DNA of 64,000 bases. Origin: Bimuria novae-zelandiae CBS 107.79 (taxonomy: Eukaryota; Ascomycota; Dothideomycetes; Pleosporales; Didymosphaeriaceae). The translations under genes were made by a program, and so were the position numbers. The notes beneath the pieces are model-generated. The model had not been told where the DNA came from. It made no database searches and saw only the letters and a list, made by a program, of their open reading frames with translations. Positions 47,391 through 60,205 of this stretch are shown here, one piece after another (within the stretch, counting starts at the first letter, position 1; every line of letters starts with the position of its first letter). The stretch is taken from assembly GCA_010015655.1 (NCBI GenBank), contig ML976680.1:321261-385260 (forward strand), in the 5' to 3' direction.

Positions 47391-50173
47391 CTAGGTATCT
47401 AGCTACTTCTATAAAATAAGTTCGGTAAATAACTTAGGCGCGTAGTTTATTAATAGGAGGAATAAAAAGCTTATTGCGATAGTAAATCTAGTTTTTAATA
47501 ACTATATAATTTATTATTACTATACGGATCTCTTTTCTCTATTTCTTGGGCTATTAGCGAACTAATAGGTCTCTTAATACTACTAGTATAGCTATAGGTA
47601 TATTAAAGAATTTGCAGGCCTTGTCTATTAGGTTATTAATAGGTTTGTCTATTACAGGCATAATTACGTTAATTAGGGTAATAGTTAGGTCTAAGTTTTT
47701 ATTAGTTTTATAGAGATTAGCTAGGACTTTAAAGTTAGAGAAAATTTTAGGTAGGATAGCATACTACTAGTTTTTAATATAGTTATTTTTAGTGTCTACG
47801 CGTTTAAAATAGTCTTTAGCTTTTTAGCTTAGCGCGCCTAGACGTATAGCTTTTATGCCTAGACGATATATAATATAGAGGTTAAGCTAGGATAAAAATT
47901 CTAACTATTAAACTAAATATTAATTAAGTGCTCTAGTAAACGTAAATTAATTAAGATTCTTATAGTTTATAATAATTTTAAAAAGTTTTTGGGATTCTTA
48001 TAATTTAGGGCGCTATTCTTCTAGGGCTTTTGTAATAGCTAGTAGCTCTTTATTATAAATTTTATAATTATATTATTAGGCTAAGTACGTAAATAAGAAA
48101 TATGCTACAAAGCGTAGGATTGCTTCGTTAGTATACTAGAAGAGGACTCCTCTACTTGCCTAGTCTAAGGCGTTAGTTTTAAGGACAATCTTATAGTTAT
48201 AATCGTAAAGAGCTAGGACTAGTGTAGAGGTAAAAGTAGTTTTTAAGTAATTAAACGCGTTTTGGTAGTTATTCTTTTTAGCTTTAGGTCACTCCTTTTT
48301 TTAGTAGGTCGTTTAGGGGGCCTAGTAATCTTTAAAACGTTACGGATAAAGTAATAGTAAAAGTTTACGAAGCTAAGAAATCTATATAAATTTTTTAATT
48401 TTAATAAAAGCTTCTATTCTCTAATTGTTTTAACCTTTTTAGGGTCTATTTATATCCCTTTAAGAGTAAGTATAAGACTAAGGTATTTAGTCTACCCTAT
48501 TTTACATTTATATTTATTAATATTAATTTATAGTCCTGCGTTACGGAGGCCTAATACTATATTATAAACGTAGTCTTAGTATTTTTTCTTATCTAAGAAA
48601 TAGACTAAGCCGTTATCTAGATACGTGGTATAGGTTTTATTTAATAGGTTAAAAAGAATATAGTTAATATAGTTTTAAAAGGATGTAGGAGCATTAGGCT
48701 AAATAATGTTAATAATAATTTAAGAAGACTAAATTAAATAATAAAGGTAGTTTTTGACTTATGCCCTTCTACTATTCGTAGCTTATTAAAGGTAGTAATA
48801 ATATCTAGGTTAGTATAGATTTTGGCGTTATATATAGCATCTAAAGTTTTATAGATTAAGTGTAGCTGGTAATAGTACTGAATAATAATATTATTTAAGC
48901 CTTTATAGTTTTAGTAAATGCGGACGCCCCCATCTAGTTTAGTAGTTAATAATAGGGGAACTATATATCTCACCGGCGACTTGTAAATAAATCCCTTAAT
49001 GAGGTTATTATTAAGCTATTTTTATATATCTTTACGTTTTTAAGGGCTTATTAATTAATTCTTAAAGTAGGGAGCCTCCTTGCCTGGTATAATCTTTATC
49101 TTATAGTTTTAGAAATAGTGTAGGGGAAGTTTATTAGCTAGTTTTAATATGAAAGCTTCGTGTAGGTTGTAAAGCTATATTAGGAGTCTTTTTTAATAAC
49201 TTCTACTATGCATTTAGGTTTACCTTTTATAGATTTATTAATATTAGCTTTAGTAATCTTGGCTAAGCGGGAAAGTATAAAACATTTATAATAAAGTTTT
49301 AGAGTTTACTAAAAAAAAGTTCTTTTAGTTCCCTTAAACTAAGTCCTAGTTTAGTTTGCTTATTAAGCAAAAAAAACTATTTTATAATACTCCTTTAGTA
49401 AATTAGGGATCTAATAGCATTCCAAAGGCTTAGTATTCAAGTAATTTAGTTTATCTTAAGTAGGTTGTATTATTTTCATAGTAAGGGTATAATAGAACTA
49501 GATAAGGTCTATTATTCTTGTAAGCTTAATATTAAATAGGTGTAAATATTTTTATATCTAGGGTTTATTATAAGGGGGTCGCGAAAGTGGCACGCTTAAG
49601 GAGGGGAGTAATAGCTTTAAAAGTAGCTTACTTTTATGACGTTGTCCTATAGTTAGAGAGGCTAGAGTTAGTCTAACTTTTCGTAGATTAGGAATTATTT
49701 AGGCACCGGTTTCAGTGACTGTATACGAAAAGGATCTAAATATATAATAGTAGTTCTTGCCTAAATTTAGCGTGGTTTTAATATGTAGGATAGTTATATT
49801 TAAGTTATTAACAAGTAGAACGTTGCTATTATAGTCTTTATTTTTAATATTTTTAATATTTTAATACTAAGTAATGAGTATTTTGTCTGTAGTAGTGCTT
49901 AGGACTAGTTACATTAGGCAAGAGTACTTTTATTAGGGGGTTCTTCTACTAGGCGTTCGGGTTATAGACGACAGGTTAGTTCACCAGGGATAGGGGATCG
50001 TGAAAGTGTTTAGGTAGGTCTGGCAGGACTGTTGCTTCGCTAGTCTAGGCCCCTAGGGGGAGGCAGTAGGTCTGGCAATATTATAAAGAAAATATAAGTA
50101 ATATTTTGGATCAATTAATTACTAGGTTATAGCGCTGCAACTAGGGGAGGCCTAAAATAATTGGGATGTCTTA
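47391..50173 (-). mobile_element. Ty3/Gypsy element, truncated at the island border, RIP-degraded
   Basis: Minus-strand translation with stops read through shows reverse transcriptase (TYLDNGLVYFLDKKKYQDYV, about 48,540-48,640; FLSFVNFYYYFIRNVLKI, about 48,330-48,390) and RNase H (KELLAITKALEE, about 48,030-48,060; LGIKAIRLGALS, about 47,830-47,870). Integrase would be next but the element ends at the GNAT 5' end. The part right of 49,300 probably holds protease and gag; a short GC-normal patch lies at about 49,900-50,050. Confidence 0.7.
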
Positions 50174-50600
50174 TGTTACGAACTAGAAACAAGATGACGA
50201 GGATGGACGCTTATGAGGACAGGCGACCGAGGAACAGGTTAATAAGTACGCTAAAAAACTAGTTTTAAGGTTACGTAAGTACTTAGTTAATTAGTAGTAC
50301 TAAGTAAATAAGCAAGGCACGTGACTACTTAGTTAATTAGTAGTACTAAGCGACTAAGCAAGCAAGGTATATATATACAGGACGAGGTTTCCTTCTTTAC
50401 GCTCTTTATAGTTAACTTATATATCTTCTATGCGAGTACGTTCTCCTATACAAATTAATAGTTATCTTATTTATTATAAAATTAGATTATCTAGCACGCG
50501 CGAAGTATCGTATTAACTTATACTACTAAATAATTTATAAGGTACCTTATTATCTTACTGCCCTAACCTAGATTAGACTAAGCAAGAGAGCCCTATAACA
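50174..50600 (+). repeat. 5' LTR of a plus-strand Gypsy element
   Basis: 427 bp, from TGTTACGAACTAG to GAGCCCTATAACA, followed by CTTTAACTACC, the same primer-binding side as in the 7.19-kb element. The second half matches the LTR at 8883-9327. Confidence 0.7.
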
Positions 50601-51630
50601 CTTTAACTACCCTATAGTATAATAGCAGGACCTAGCTTGACAACCTTAGCAGCACTAGCTAATCAAGAAAAGACACTAAGAGAACTAGTTATTAAATAAG
50701 CGGCTTAAATAGCCTAGCTTTAGGAAATTATTAACAAGATAAGCGAAAAAATAAGTAGATAAGAAGATATAAAGTATTAATTAAAGGTTCCTAAACCTAA
50801 ACCATATACTAGTAAAGGACATTTAGGAACGTTCCTAACGCAGATAGAACTATCTATTTACTATAACCTAAGAAGGTTTAAGATAGAATAAGATAAAATC
50901 CTGATTACCTGCATAAACATAGAAGATAAGGTAGCTATATAAGCTAGACTAATAATTAATAACTTCCTTAAGTATAGTAAGCTTAAGAATTATAAGTTAA
51001 ACGTTACTAAAGATACCTTTAAAGAGTAAAAGTCTTTTTATAAAGCTGTAAAACAAATATTTAGCATAATTAATAAAAAGTATTAAGCTAAAATACGCTT
51101 TTAACGCCTATGCTAAGAAAAATTAGTAGTACTTTATACCTTAGAGTTTAAGTGAATTATAGCGGAACTTAATAAATAGGGAGAAGCCCTACTTATAATC
51201 GCCTACTATAATAGGCTAAAAGAAACGGTTAAGGACAAACTAGTCTACTAAGAAAAAGTAGATAATCTAAAAGAGCTTATAAATAATGCTATTAAGGTAG
51301 ACAATTACCTATATAAACGGAAACTGGAAAAACAGTACGGCACCTAACTACTCTCTAAAAAGGAAACTGGCACTCGACTCACAGAAAGGGATAAGAATAA
51401 GGACGTTATTATAGCTAATAAAGCCTAATAGTATAAAAAAAATAGCAAAAGAAAGTAGCTATATAAGCTAAAAAAGGGCTACTAAAGCAAGAATAGTATC
51501 TTATAGAAAGAATAAGAATAGAGGTTTAAAAATAAAACTTACCTCTAATATAGTAAATAAGGCTACTTTATTAAATACTATAAAGGTTAAGAGACTAAGG
51601 TTAATATAACTAACCTTTTATAAGTAACCA
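50601..51630 (+). mobile_element. Gypsy gag remnant, first part
   Basis: Reading through stops gives a gag with NRLKETVKDKLVYQEKVDNL and NAIKVDNYLYKRKLEKQYG (about 51,200-51,345), typical of Ty3/Gypsy gag ends, then a Lys-rich stretch. The frame is cut by the 7.21-kb element at 51,631 and resumes at 58,849. Confidence 0.7.
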
Positions 51631-52015
51631 TGTATTGGCGCAGGTCACTTAAAGGATTGATATTGGCGTATCTCCTAGCAGAGGCATATAAGAGTGCGTG
51701 TATAAGAATATAGCCTTGAATGAATTAAGTACCTATAGGCCTGGTACAAAAGGATACGGAAAAGGTACTAAACTATAAAGGCCCTAGGCTCCTCTAAATA
51801 CACCTCTTCTAGATGGCTAGCTAGCACATATCTGCCATAGATTAATCGTTAGTCTAATAGATCTAAAATAGGTCTAAATTAGATCCGTAGTTCCCTATCG
51901 CTCTAATAGATCTGAAATTGGTCTAATACGGATAAGTATTAGTTTTTAGATAATCTTAAATCCTGTCTTAACTAGCTAAGCGTTTTTATATTAATAAGTA
52001 ATTATTCCTATTACA
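51631..52015 (-). repeat. 3' LTR of the 7.21-kb Gypsy element
   Basis: 385 bp, aligned with 58,459-58,843. The first 200 bp are well preserved (TGTATTGGCGCAGGTC), the distal part is strongly AT-shifted, the reverse of the pattern in the 5' LTR. Confidence 0.88.
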
Positions 52016-52659
52016 CTACTTCCTTCTTTATAACTTATAAATAGTCCCTTATTTATATCGTGTGTGAATTATTTCGCGCATTTTTTCTATTTCTAGTAAC
52101 TAGCGTAGTTAGTAACGTTATAGTAGTAATTATAACATTATAAATTAGTTAATTTTTATTTATTTTATTTCGCTAGTTGTGCGCGTAACTACCTAAATAA
52201 AACTATATTCAAAGTAGCTACGTAATTGCGTTATATACCTATATAATATAATCTTATAAGTATTTATAGGTAAGGGGTCGCTCTTTTTTATAAATAAATA
52301 GAGCTATAATTAGCAAGGTATAAAAAAGGTAAGTTTTAAAAACTTAGTTCTTTTGTCGTTAACCTATAATAATTTAATTGTAGTAGATATTTAGAACTAT
52401 CTTAGAAGTATTTATACTACTAATAGTTATATTAGTTTATAATACCTATTTACGCTGCTCATAGAGCGCTTTTAAAAGTATACTAAGTTATTTATCTACG
52501 CTATATACATGCGTTTAGTTATAATAATATATTTAATTATAAGTTTCCTAAGCTATCCTCTAAAAAGTTTATCTACTATGCCTTATAAAATAAGAAATGG
52601 AATTTTATAAATATAAAAATTTTAATTCTAGTTTATTTTAATAATAGTTGAGGTAGGTG

Positions 52660-53040
52660 CCTAACTTTATAGAGTCTAAATTTTAAACTAGTAGGAGGGC
52701 CTTGCGGGATTAAGAGGGGGCTAGTAAGAAGGATACTACTAACCTTTAACCCGCGCTTAATAAGGCTATAAAGGACCTAGATATAATTATGCAGGTTACC
52801 AAGGCGGGTAAGGCTAGGCTAACTTCTGTAGAATTACTGCTCGCGCAGCATTTTACTTCTATATAGGTAAAGAATTGTCTATAGCGTGTAGAGGAGGTAG
52901 TGGATAATCTTTATAACACTATAAGGACGGCTTTGGAGGGGGGTTAAGGGAAGGGAAAGGGTAAGAGGAAGGGGAAGACGCTTACTACTCTTAAGGGTGC
53001 TTTACTTAAGTCCTCTAATTTAGATAAGGAGTAGAATTAG
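52660..53040 (+). pseudogene. Possible antisense accessory ORF in the 7.21-kb Gypsy element
   Basis: Opposite to pol, between pol and the 3' LTR, one plus-strand frame reads IKDLDIIMQVTKAGKARLTS, VEEVVDNLYNTIRTAL and a basic GKGKGKRKGK tail with few stops. This is the same position as the Zn-cluster ORF of the other Gypsy element, but no Cys motif is seen. Evidence is composition and openness only. Confidence 0.35.
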
Positions 53041-56000
53041 ATTTTTTTCTTTCTTTTTTTTCTTATACTATTAAAATTTAAAACTTTTAAGCCTGCTACT
53101 TTATTTCTTGCTCTTATAAGTAAATCTATTAACTTAATGCCTTTAAAGGTCTAAGGTAATTTAGATACTTATTATAAAATTATCTTAACTTATAAGGGGC
53201 TCCTATAAAGTTTAATATAAGATACTATACTAGATCTAGATTATATCCTACTTACTTAACTTTATATTTAAGGGTATTTTAGAATAGTTTACTAGCTAAG
53301 ATTTCCTTAACTTCCTATTTCTCTATTTTATTAATAGGGACACTTAGCAGTTTTAGAGCTTTTTATCTTAGTAATAGGTCTTAAGAATCTTTGTAGAGAA
53401 GATTTAAAGCAAAGATATTATAAATTTTAGACTTTAAAGAAAGTTTAAGTCTATATAAGTAACTAACTTATTTTATTACTTTAAAAGGGCCCTCTTACTT
53501 ATTAGATAGCTTTTAGCTAGGTCTTAACACCGCAAGGTTATAAGCGTTTAAGTAGACTATATTACTAACTTCTTAGTTAACTAGGTAATAGTGTTAATTA
53601 ATTATAGATTATATTTAGTTTTATACTTGTTTTACATTTTTCTTTATTAGCTGCTAAGTAGCATGTATTTATTTAGCTAGTAATTAAGTATTTTTAATAT
53701 TTAAACGATCCTGGGGCTTAGTGAATAAGGTAGGATTCTAATCCTAACTTTAATAAGATTTAGAGCTATACAGGATCTAGTAGGGTAACATGCTAATAGC
53801 TAAATAGGGTAGGGTAACCTGCGCTCGATCGATTAGGAGTAGAAGTAAACTCTAGTTATCCTAGTAATAAGATACAAAGGGACGTAGCCTCTAGTTAATA
53901 TACTTGTTTATGATTTCTGTCTAGCTATCTGTCTCTTTATAGTACGTGGTAGATATCTTTACTTTAACACCTATAATTTAATAAAACTCTAACTAGAATG
54001 TAGAAACAAACTAAAGACCTTAATTAGAAATAATAAACTCTAAAGTATATCTTAATTAGTACACCTGTTATATAAATAATTTAGCTATTTTGCGGACATT
54101 AATTAATTTATAGTAAAAAATAGATACTACTTATTTAGATAAATAATTAATAACTACTATAATTTAATTATATCTAGTCTTATCTTTAGGAAATTTCTTA
54201 AAATTAATGCACAGATGTTACATAGGCCTATTAGGGATAGGTAATAGATATAAAACCCCTAGAGTGGGGGTCTGCCTTGGGTGTGCATGTTAGCAGGGAA
54301 TATAGTTTTATATATACTACTTATAGGTAGCTTCTATTCCCTTCTAGTAGTATTTTTAAGAGAGCAAGTGGTAGGTTTTTGTATAACTTAGATAAGCTAT
54401 TAACTTCTAATTATGGATTTCCTGGATGAGGCAGGTATATAAAGTAGATTCGGGATGGACGCATAGTCTGTTATTATATAGAATAAGACTATTTTAAATT
54501 TAATATTTTTCTAGTAGGGATTAGTATTTTATAATAAATCTAAGGCGGTTCTCCTACAGCAAGGCTTTAATAAGTTAATAAGAATCTAGACTTATAATGT
54601 CTTTATTAGTTAATAAGGCGAATATGTCGACTTTAGTATTAAACTTCTTAATATAAGTCTAGGCTAGGTCGGAGTTAATTTAGGGGTTAAGTTAATAGGG
54701 CCCTAGGAATACTTTGCTATAATTATTATTTTAAATAGCCTTAAGGTCTTCAAGATCTTATTCTTGTTTACTTAAGATATTAGCTCTAGCGTTACTTTTA
54801 CCTAGCGTATATTTAATCTAGAAGTTAAACAAGGATAGTATTTTATACTAGCAAACTTAATAAGTATTAAGGACCTTAGTAGTTATAAAGTATTTTAAGG
54901 ATTAATAATTTAAAAGAACTTAAATTATAATTTAGGTAAAAGTAAGTTCTTCGCGCCACTTAATAAAAGTAGTAATAATAGTAAATAATTCCTTATTATA
55001 GATCTCCTAGTTTAGTTTAGATCTGGTTAGGACATAACTATAGAATGCTACTGGTTAAACTTTTCTATTTAGATATTCCTAAGATAGTACTTTTATAATT
55101 ACTTTATCTAATGCGTCCGTTTCTACCCTAGTAGGTAGTTTAGGATTAAAGTAATAGAAAGTAGGGATAGTTAGTAACGCTTGTTTAATTTACGAAAAGG
55201 CGACTTTACACTCTAAACTCTATTTAAATAAGACCTAAGGACTTTATAAGGTACTAATAGGCTTCGTAATATAAGATAAGTTCTTAATAAATTGCTAATA
55301 AAACCTAGTAAATCTAAGAAATAACTTTATACCTGTTATAGTTATAGGGGTTTTCTAGTTCCGTAGTGCTTCTACCTTGGCTGGATCTACCTCCATACCA
55401 GTATTGATAAGGATATAACCTAGGTATCGGGTCCGAGTCACATGGAATTCATTTTTGAGAATGTCGACTTGGAGGCTGGCTTTTTAGAGACAATCTAACA
55501 CTTTCTAAACGTGCTTAATGTATTCCTTAACGTTTTTAGAATAAATAAAGATATTATCTAGGTACGTAATATAAAAGTTGTTAAGATAATTAATAAGGAA
55601 ATTATTTATATATTACTAGTAGGTAGCTAGTCTATTATATAACCTAAAAGGTAATACCCTACACTTATAAGTTCTATATTAAGTCTAGAATATAGTATAC
55701 TCTTCTAATTTGGGATCTATGTAAATTTTATTAAAAGTAGTTTAGATATTAAATTTAGTAAATATTTTAGCCTTAAAGGGGCGAGCTAAAAGTTTATTAA
55801 TTTTTAAAATTAGGTAAAAGCCCTTTTAGGTTAGAAGGTTAAGTTTATAGTAGTTTATATATATTTAAAAATCTCTATTTAGCTTTTATATACAAAGGAT
55901 GGGAGACGCGAAAGGGTCTTAACTATATTTAATAAATCCCTTTTAAAAATATTTTAGAACGTACTTTTTAATGACCTCTAGTTCTTCTAGACTAGATTTA

Positions 56001-58458
56001 TATAGACGACTGTAGTTTTTTAGAAGGGGTTTAGTAAGTATAATTTTATAGTTATATAGTTAATGTATAGGCAACTTATTAGCCGTAGTCTTACTAAATA
56101 TATCCTAATACTAATAGTATATTTAGGGAAGTTATTCTTTAATAAAATAAGTATTTTTTGGGTTTTTAGCGTAGCGTTAAGTTTATATATAGTCTAAAAG
56201 GCGTTTAATTTTGTATAAAAAAGTAGTAAAGAATTTATTAACTAGCTTTTTTATATTAAAGCAAAAGGTGTTTACTAAGATAAGAGTAATTATAGGCATC
56301 TATATTACCTGCGGAGCGGATACGGAACGGGCAGGTTTTAGAGCGGGATCCTAAGAAGGTAGAGATACTATCTTCCTACTTAAAGGGAGAGGATAAGGCA
56401 GTTAAATAAGGCCCTTAATATAATTAAATATAGGGCTGTTCTCTATCTAATATTATTCTTATTCTTATAGGATATCCTGGTGACGAATGTCTTACTACAC
56501 CTCTAAGTTCCAAATTAGCTATTCTAACTATATTAAGATAGTTTTAGAGGGATTATAGGTCTTAGGATACTTTACTAGTTATAAGATCTAATTCTATTTT
56601 ATATTTAATTAAAGCTTAAAGCGCTTAAGCTATTAGAGTCTTAAAATATAGTCATATATTCCTAACTCTATTACTATAAAGGGGTAGTTACGGATTATTC
56701 GCCTATCTATCCTTATATGTAAATAAATGTACTAGTCTACTAAGGCACGAATCTTATTTAAGAATCCTTAAACTATAACGCGGTACGGTAGTTTTTAGAT
56801 AAGAATATAAAGTAACTGAAATGAAGAAGTTAAAATTTAAGAATTAATAAAAAAAACACCTTAGGCACTAGTATTAATAAGGGTATTAAGTTAGATCTTA
56901 TACCTGATTAAATAGAGTATAAGGGGGGTTTGAAAGTAAGGACCTCCTAGTAACTTTAATAAATCTATATTAGAAAGGTTATACTTACTTATACCTAGGA
57001 CGAAAGCTTTTCCTAGGCGTCTTTATTTCCTAAGGATGCTTCCTTATCTGTATTAACGTATTCTTAATTAGAGTCTAGTTCTACTCTAATCGTACAGACG
57101 CGGGGTTAAGGGTAATTTTTAATAAAGTATTTTATCTTTTTATAGTTATAGTAAAAGTTAAAACTTATTTATATTATTAGAGGTTGCGATAGCGGGACTA
57201 TCCTGTTTTAAGGCGTATTTAGAGTAGATTTCTTAATAGGCCTATATAGCACCTTAGTTAAGGCACTAAGGTAAATTTCTTCCTTATAGTTCTTTTAACG
57301 TAGAAGTTAATTTATACTAGTTATAAAGTAAGTAAAAGATTTTGTTAGTGCATTCCGCGTTTCTAAGTTAAAGGCTATTAGGTAGGCTACTATTTTTTTT
57401 AAAAGAATTATTCTATAAGTGCTTAAACTTTATATTTAAAGCTTTTAAGGGTAGTGTTATCTTTTCCTATAAGAATAAAGAGTATTTATTCTTATAAATT
57501 TTGCCTTAGATTACTATACTAATAAATTTAGTCTTAAAGGTAAGGAAAGTTTCCTTAGAGATTATCTTTAAGTATTAAAACGTAGTCTAGTACTTAGCTT
57601 TCTTATTACTAAATATAAAAAAGAAGAATAGTAGTTCGATTATCTTTTTAGTATTCTTAAACTATAACGTGTCTAAAGTAGCTAGGTACTAGGATTCTAA
57701 ATATTCGCGAGTAGTACTAAAAGTATATTTTTATACTAATACCATGCGAGCGCGTTTACTTAGATAGTAATTTATATTAATTTTAAAATAGTGTCTAATT
57801 AATACTTACTATTAAGGAAAGATAGATTCTTTTTTATTAATTAACGATTCTATCTTGGGAGTTTGCTTAGATAGCTTTATTATAATAGTAGCAGGAGATT
57901 TAGACTAGTATTAGAGGGCTATTAGGGGCGATTTAATTATAGGCTAGGCTTAGTCCCTAGCTTAAGATTCTCTAGTTAATTACTTTAATTATGCTTATAT
58001 TTAACTTAATTAGTTCTAAAGAGCTATTACTAAGTTAGTAGATTAAACTAAATTAGCTCTAAGTTTAATAATAGGTACGTTTAAAGTATTATTACTTTCT
58101 TTATCTTCTTTACTCTTTAAAGCTTTTAGGGGTAGCTAATAGTCTTCTTAAGTCTAACTCTAGGCCTCCTGCTGTGCTATTCTTAATAATTATAAAATAA
58201 ATATTAACGTTTAATTCTAAGTCTATAAGTTATAAGTAATTACTACTTTTCTACCTTAGCGCAACTCTACGCGACTTTTCTAAAATTAACCTAATTTATT
58301 TATAATTAGGAATTCTAAACCTTAAGGCTTTAGTTAGCAAGAGGTCTCTAGAGTCTTACTTAAAAAAAAAACTAGGGACGCGCTAACGCGGGTCTATTTT
58401 ATTCTTATAATAATATTCTTTAAAGCTATTACTAGTAATAGCAACCTTTTCTATATAA

Positions 58459-58843
58459 TATATTAGCGTAGATTACTTAAAGGATTAATATTAGCGTATT
58501 TTTTAGTAGAGGCATGTAGGAGTGCATATATAAGAATATAGCCTTAAATAAATTAAGTGTCTATAGGCCTGATACGAAAGGATATAGAAAAGGTACTAAA
58601 CTATAAAGGCCCCAGGCTCCTCTAAATACACCTCTTCTAGATGGCTAGCTAGCACATATCTGCTATAGGTTGACCGTCGGTCTGATGGATCCGAAATAGA
58701 TCCGAATCGGATCCGTAGTTCCCCATCGGTCTGATAGATCCGAAATTGGTCCGATACGGATAAGTCTCGGTTTTCGGATGATCTCGAATCCTGTCTTGAC
58801 TGGTTAAGGGTTCTCGTGTCGACGAGCGATTGTTCCTGTTACA
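58459..58843 (-). repeat. 5' LTR of the 7.21-kb Gypsy element
   Basis: 385 bp. The outer half (58,650-58,843) is GC-normal and almost identical to the solo LTR at 61,555-61,940; the inner half is AT-shifted. The minus-strand ORF here lies within the LTR. Confidence 0.9.
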
Positions 58844-60044
58844 AGCCATGGCCACTCTTACGCTAGTAGAACCTGATAAAATAAATCTTACACAGGAGAT
58901 CCTAGAGCTAGTAGAGTAGGAGGAGGAACGAAAGACCCTCTATAAATACTAGATCTTCTATTAACTAGCAGACAACACTTGCTAAATGTATAGTAGTATA
59001 CTGCACTACTTGTCTTAGTGCGAGATAAAGGTGACTATTTAAGGGCTACATGCGTAGGACACCTATTAGCTTGCTAAGAAGCTATAGGGTCCCCTAAGGC
59101 ATTATCTACGCCAGATTACGATACTAGAATAGCATAAACGCGCTAAGTAGTAGTAATACACACGTAAAGAATACTAATAGCACTTTAAAGCTTAGGTTAA
59201 GGCTACCTATATTCTAGGAAGATTAGACTACTACTAACTAAAAAAAAGTTAGTATAATATACTTAATAATTACTAAAAACACTTTCTTACGTACTAGTCC
59301 AAGCACTATAAGTAAAATAGTTAGTACTAATATTTTAATAATACTTATAAGTTATATAAGTAATAAAAACTTAAAATAAAATAGTTCCCTTAGGGTCTAG
59401 ATCCCCGCGACCTTAACTTAATAATAAGAAATATATAGCTAGGAAGAGACGCAGATTACATGTTAATTAAATAAATATAATACAACCTTTAGTATCTAGC
59501 GTACTTTAGTCTATAGGAAGAAGTAGCCTCTATAGGGGAGTGCCTAAGACACTATCTATTATCTTAAGAAGAATATCTAACACCCTACTATATCTAGCAT
59601 AAAACGGATTTTGCACACAAATCTAAGCGAATTCGTAAGGTGCTTAATACATATTACTATTGATATAAATAGCATAGGATTAAAGAAATTTTAAAGCTAG
59701 CATAAGTTAAAGATTAGATCTAAGAGGTAGAGGCCTTATAAGAAGCTTAAAGTAGGTCTAAAGACTTAAAAAACTAGATTATTACTACCTAAAGAGCTAC
59801 ACTAGTAATAGTACAAATATTATAGTGTACGGGCATCGTGTTATAGTACTTATTAACCTAGGGGTAAACGCGTGTTTAATTACCCTATAAGTAGTTAAGA
59901 AATATAATATACTATATTATAATAAAAAAATACTGCTATAGATAGGACTCGCAAATAGGACCTAATTATAAGGATATAGTAATAGTTAGCTACGCCTTAA
60001 AATGGCGCTAGTATAAGTTAATATAAAAGGCCTAAAGAGCTAAC
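58844..60044 (+). mobile_element. Gypsy gag-protease remnant, second part
   Basis: Continues the gag interrupted at 51,630. Near 59,830-59,910 the translation IVLINLGVNACLITL then VVKKYNI resembles a retropepsin (LIDSGAxxNFI) whose Asp-Ser-Gly has become Asn-Leu-Gly. It ends where the repeat at 60,045 begins; no reverse transcriptase follows. Confidence 0.6.
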
Positions 60045-60205
60045 TGTAAGGGGCTGGGTGCTCAAGGAGCCAAAGTTGCTAGAAGAATACTTATAAATTT
60101 AATAAAGAGTCTAAAGTTAAGCTTTAGGCATTAAACTTATATATTTAGGGTTCGCATAACTAGGGATTAAAGATCTAAAGTAATAATTAGGTATAGTTTA
60201 TTATA
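60045..60205. repeat. Dispersed repeat, possible LTR, second copy
   Basis: Starts TGTAAGGGGCTGGGTGCTC and aligns with 20,483-20,643. The first 45 bp keep normal GC content, the rest is AT-rich. No TSD found. Confidence 0.4.

Larger units (their letters stand above)
51631..58843 (-). mobile_element. Complete Ty3/Gypsy LTR retrotransposon, 7.21 kb, nested in another Gypsy
   Basis: LTRs at 51,631-52,015 (3') and 58,459-58,843 (5'). TSD AACCA (51,626-51,630) and AGCCA (58,844-58,848) differ by one G/A. The purine tract AAAGAAGGAAGTAG sits next to the 3' LTR on the minus strand. Reverse transcriptase with PFRLYNRLATYQ and YLDNIFIYSKNVKEYIKHV is seen at about 55,480-55,660 (YLDD has become YLDN). 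It is the same family as copy A at 1-6171 and the solo LTR at 61,555. All frames are closed by stops. Confidence 0.9.
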
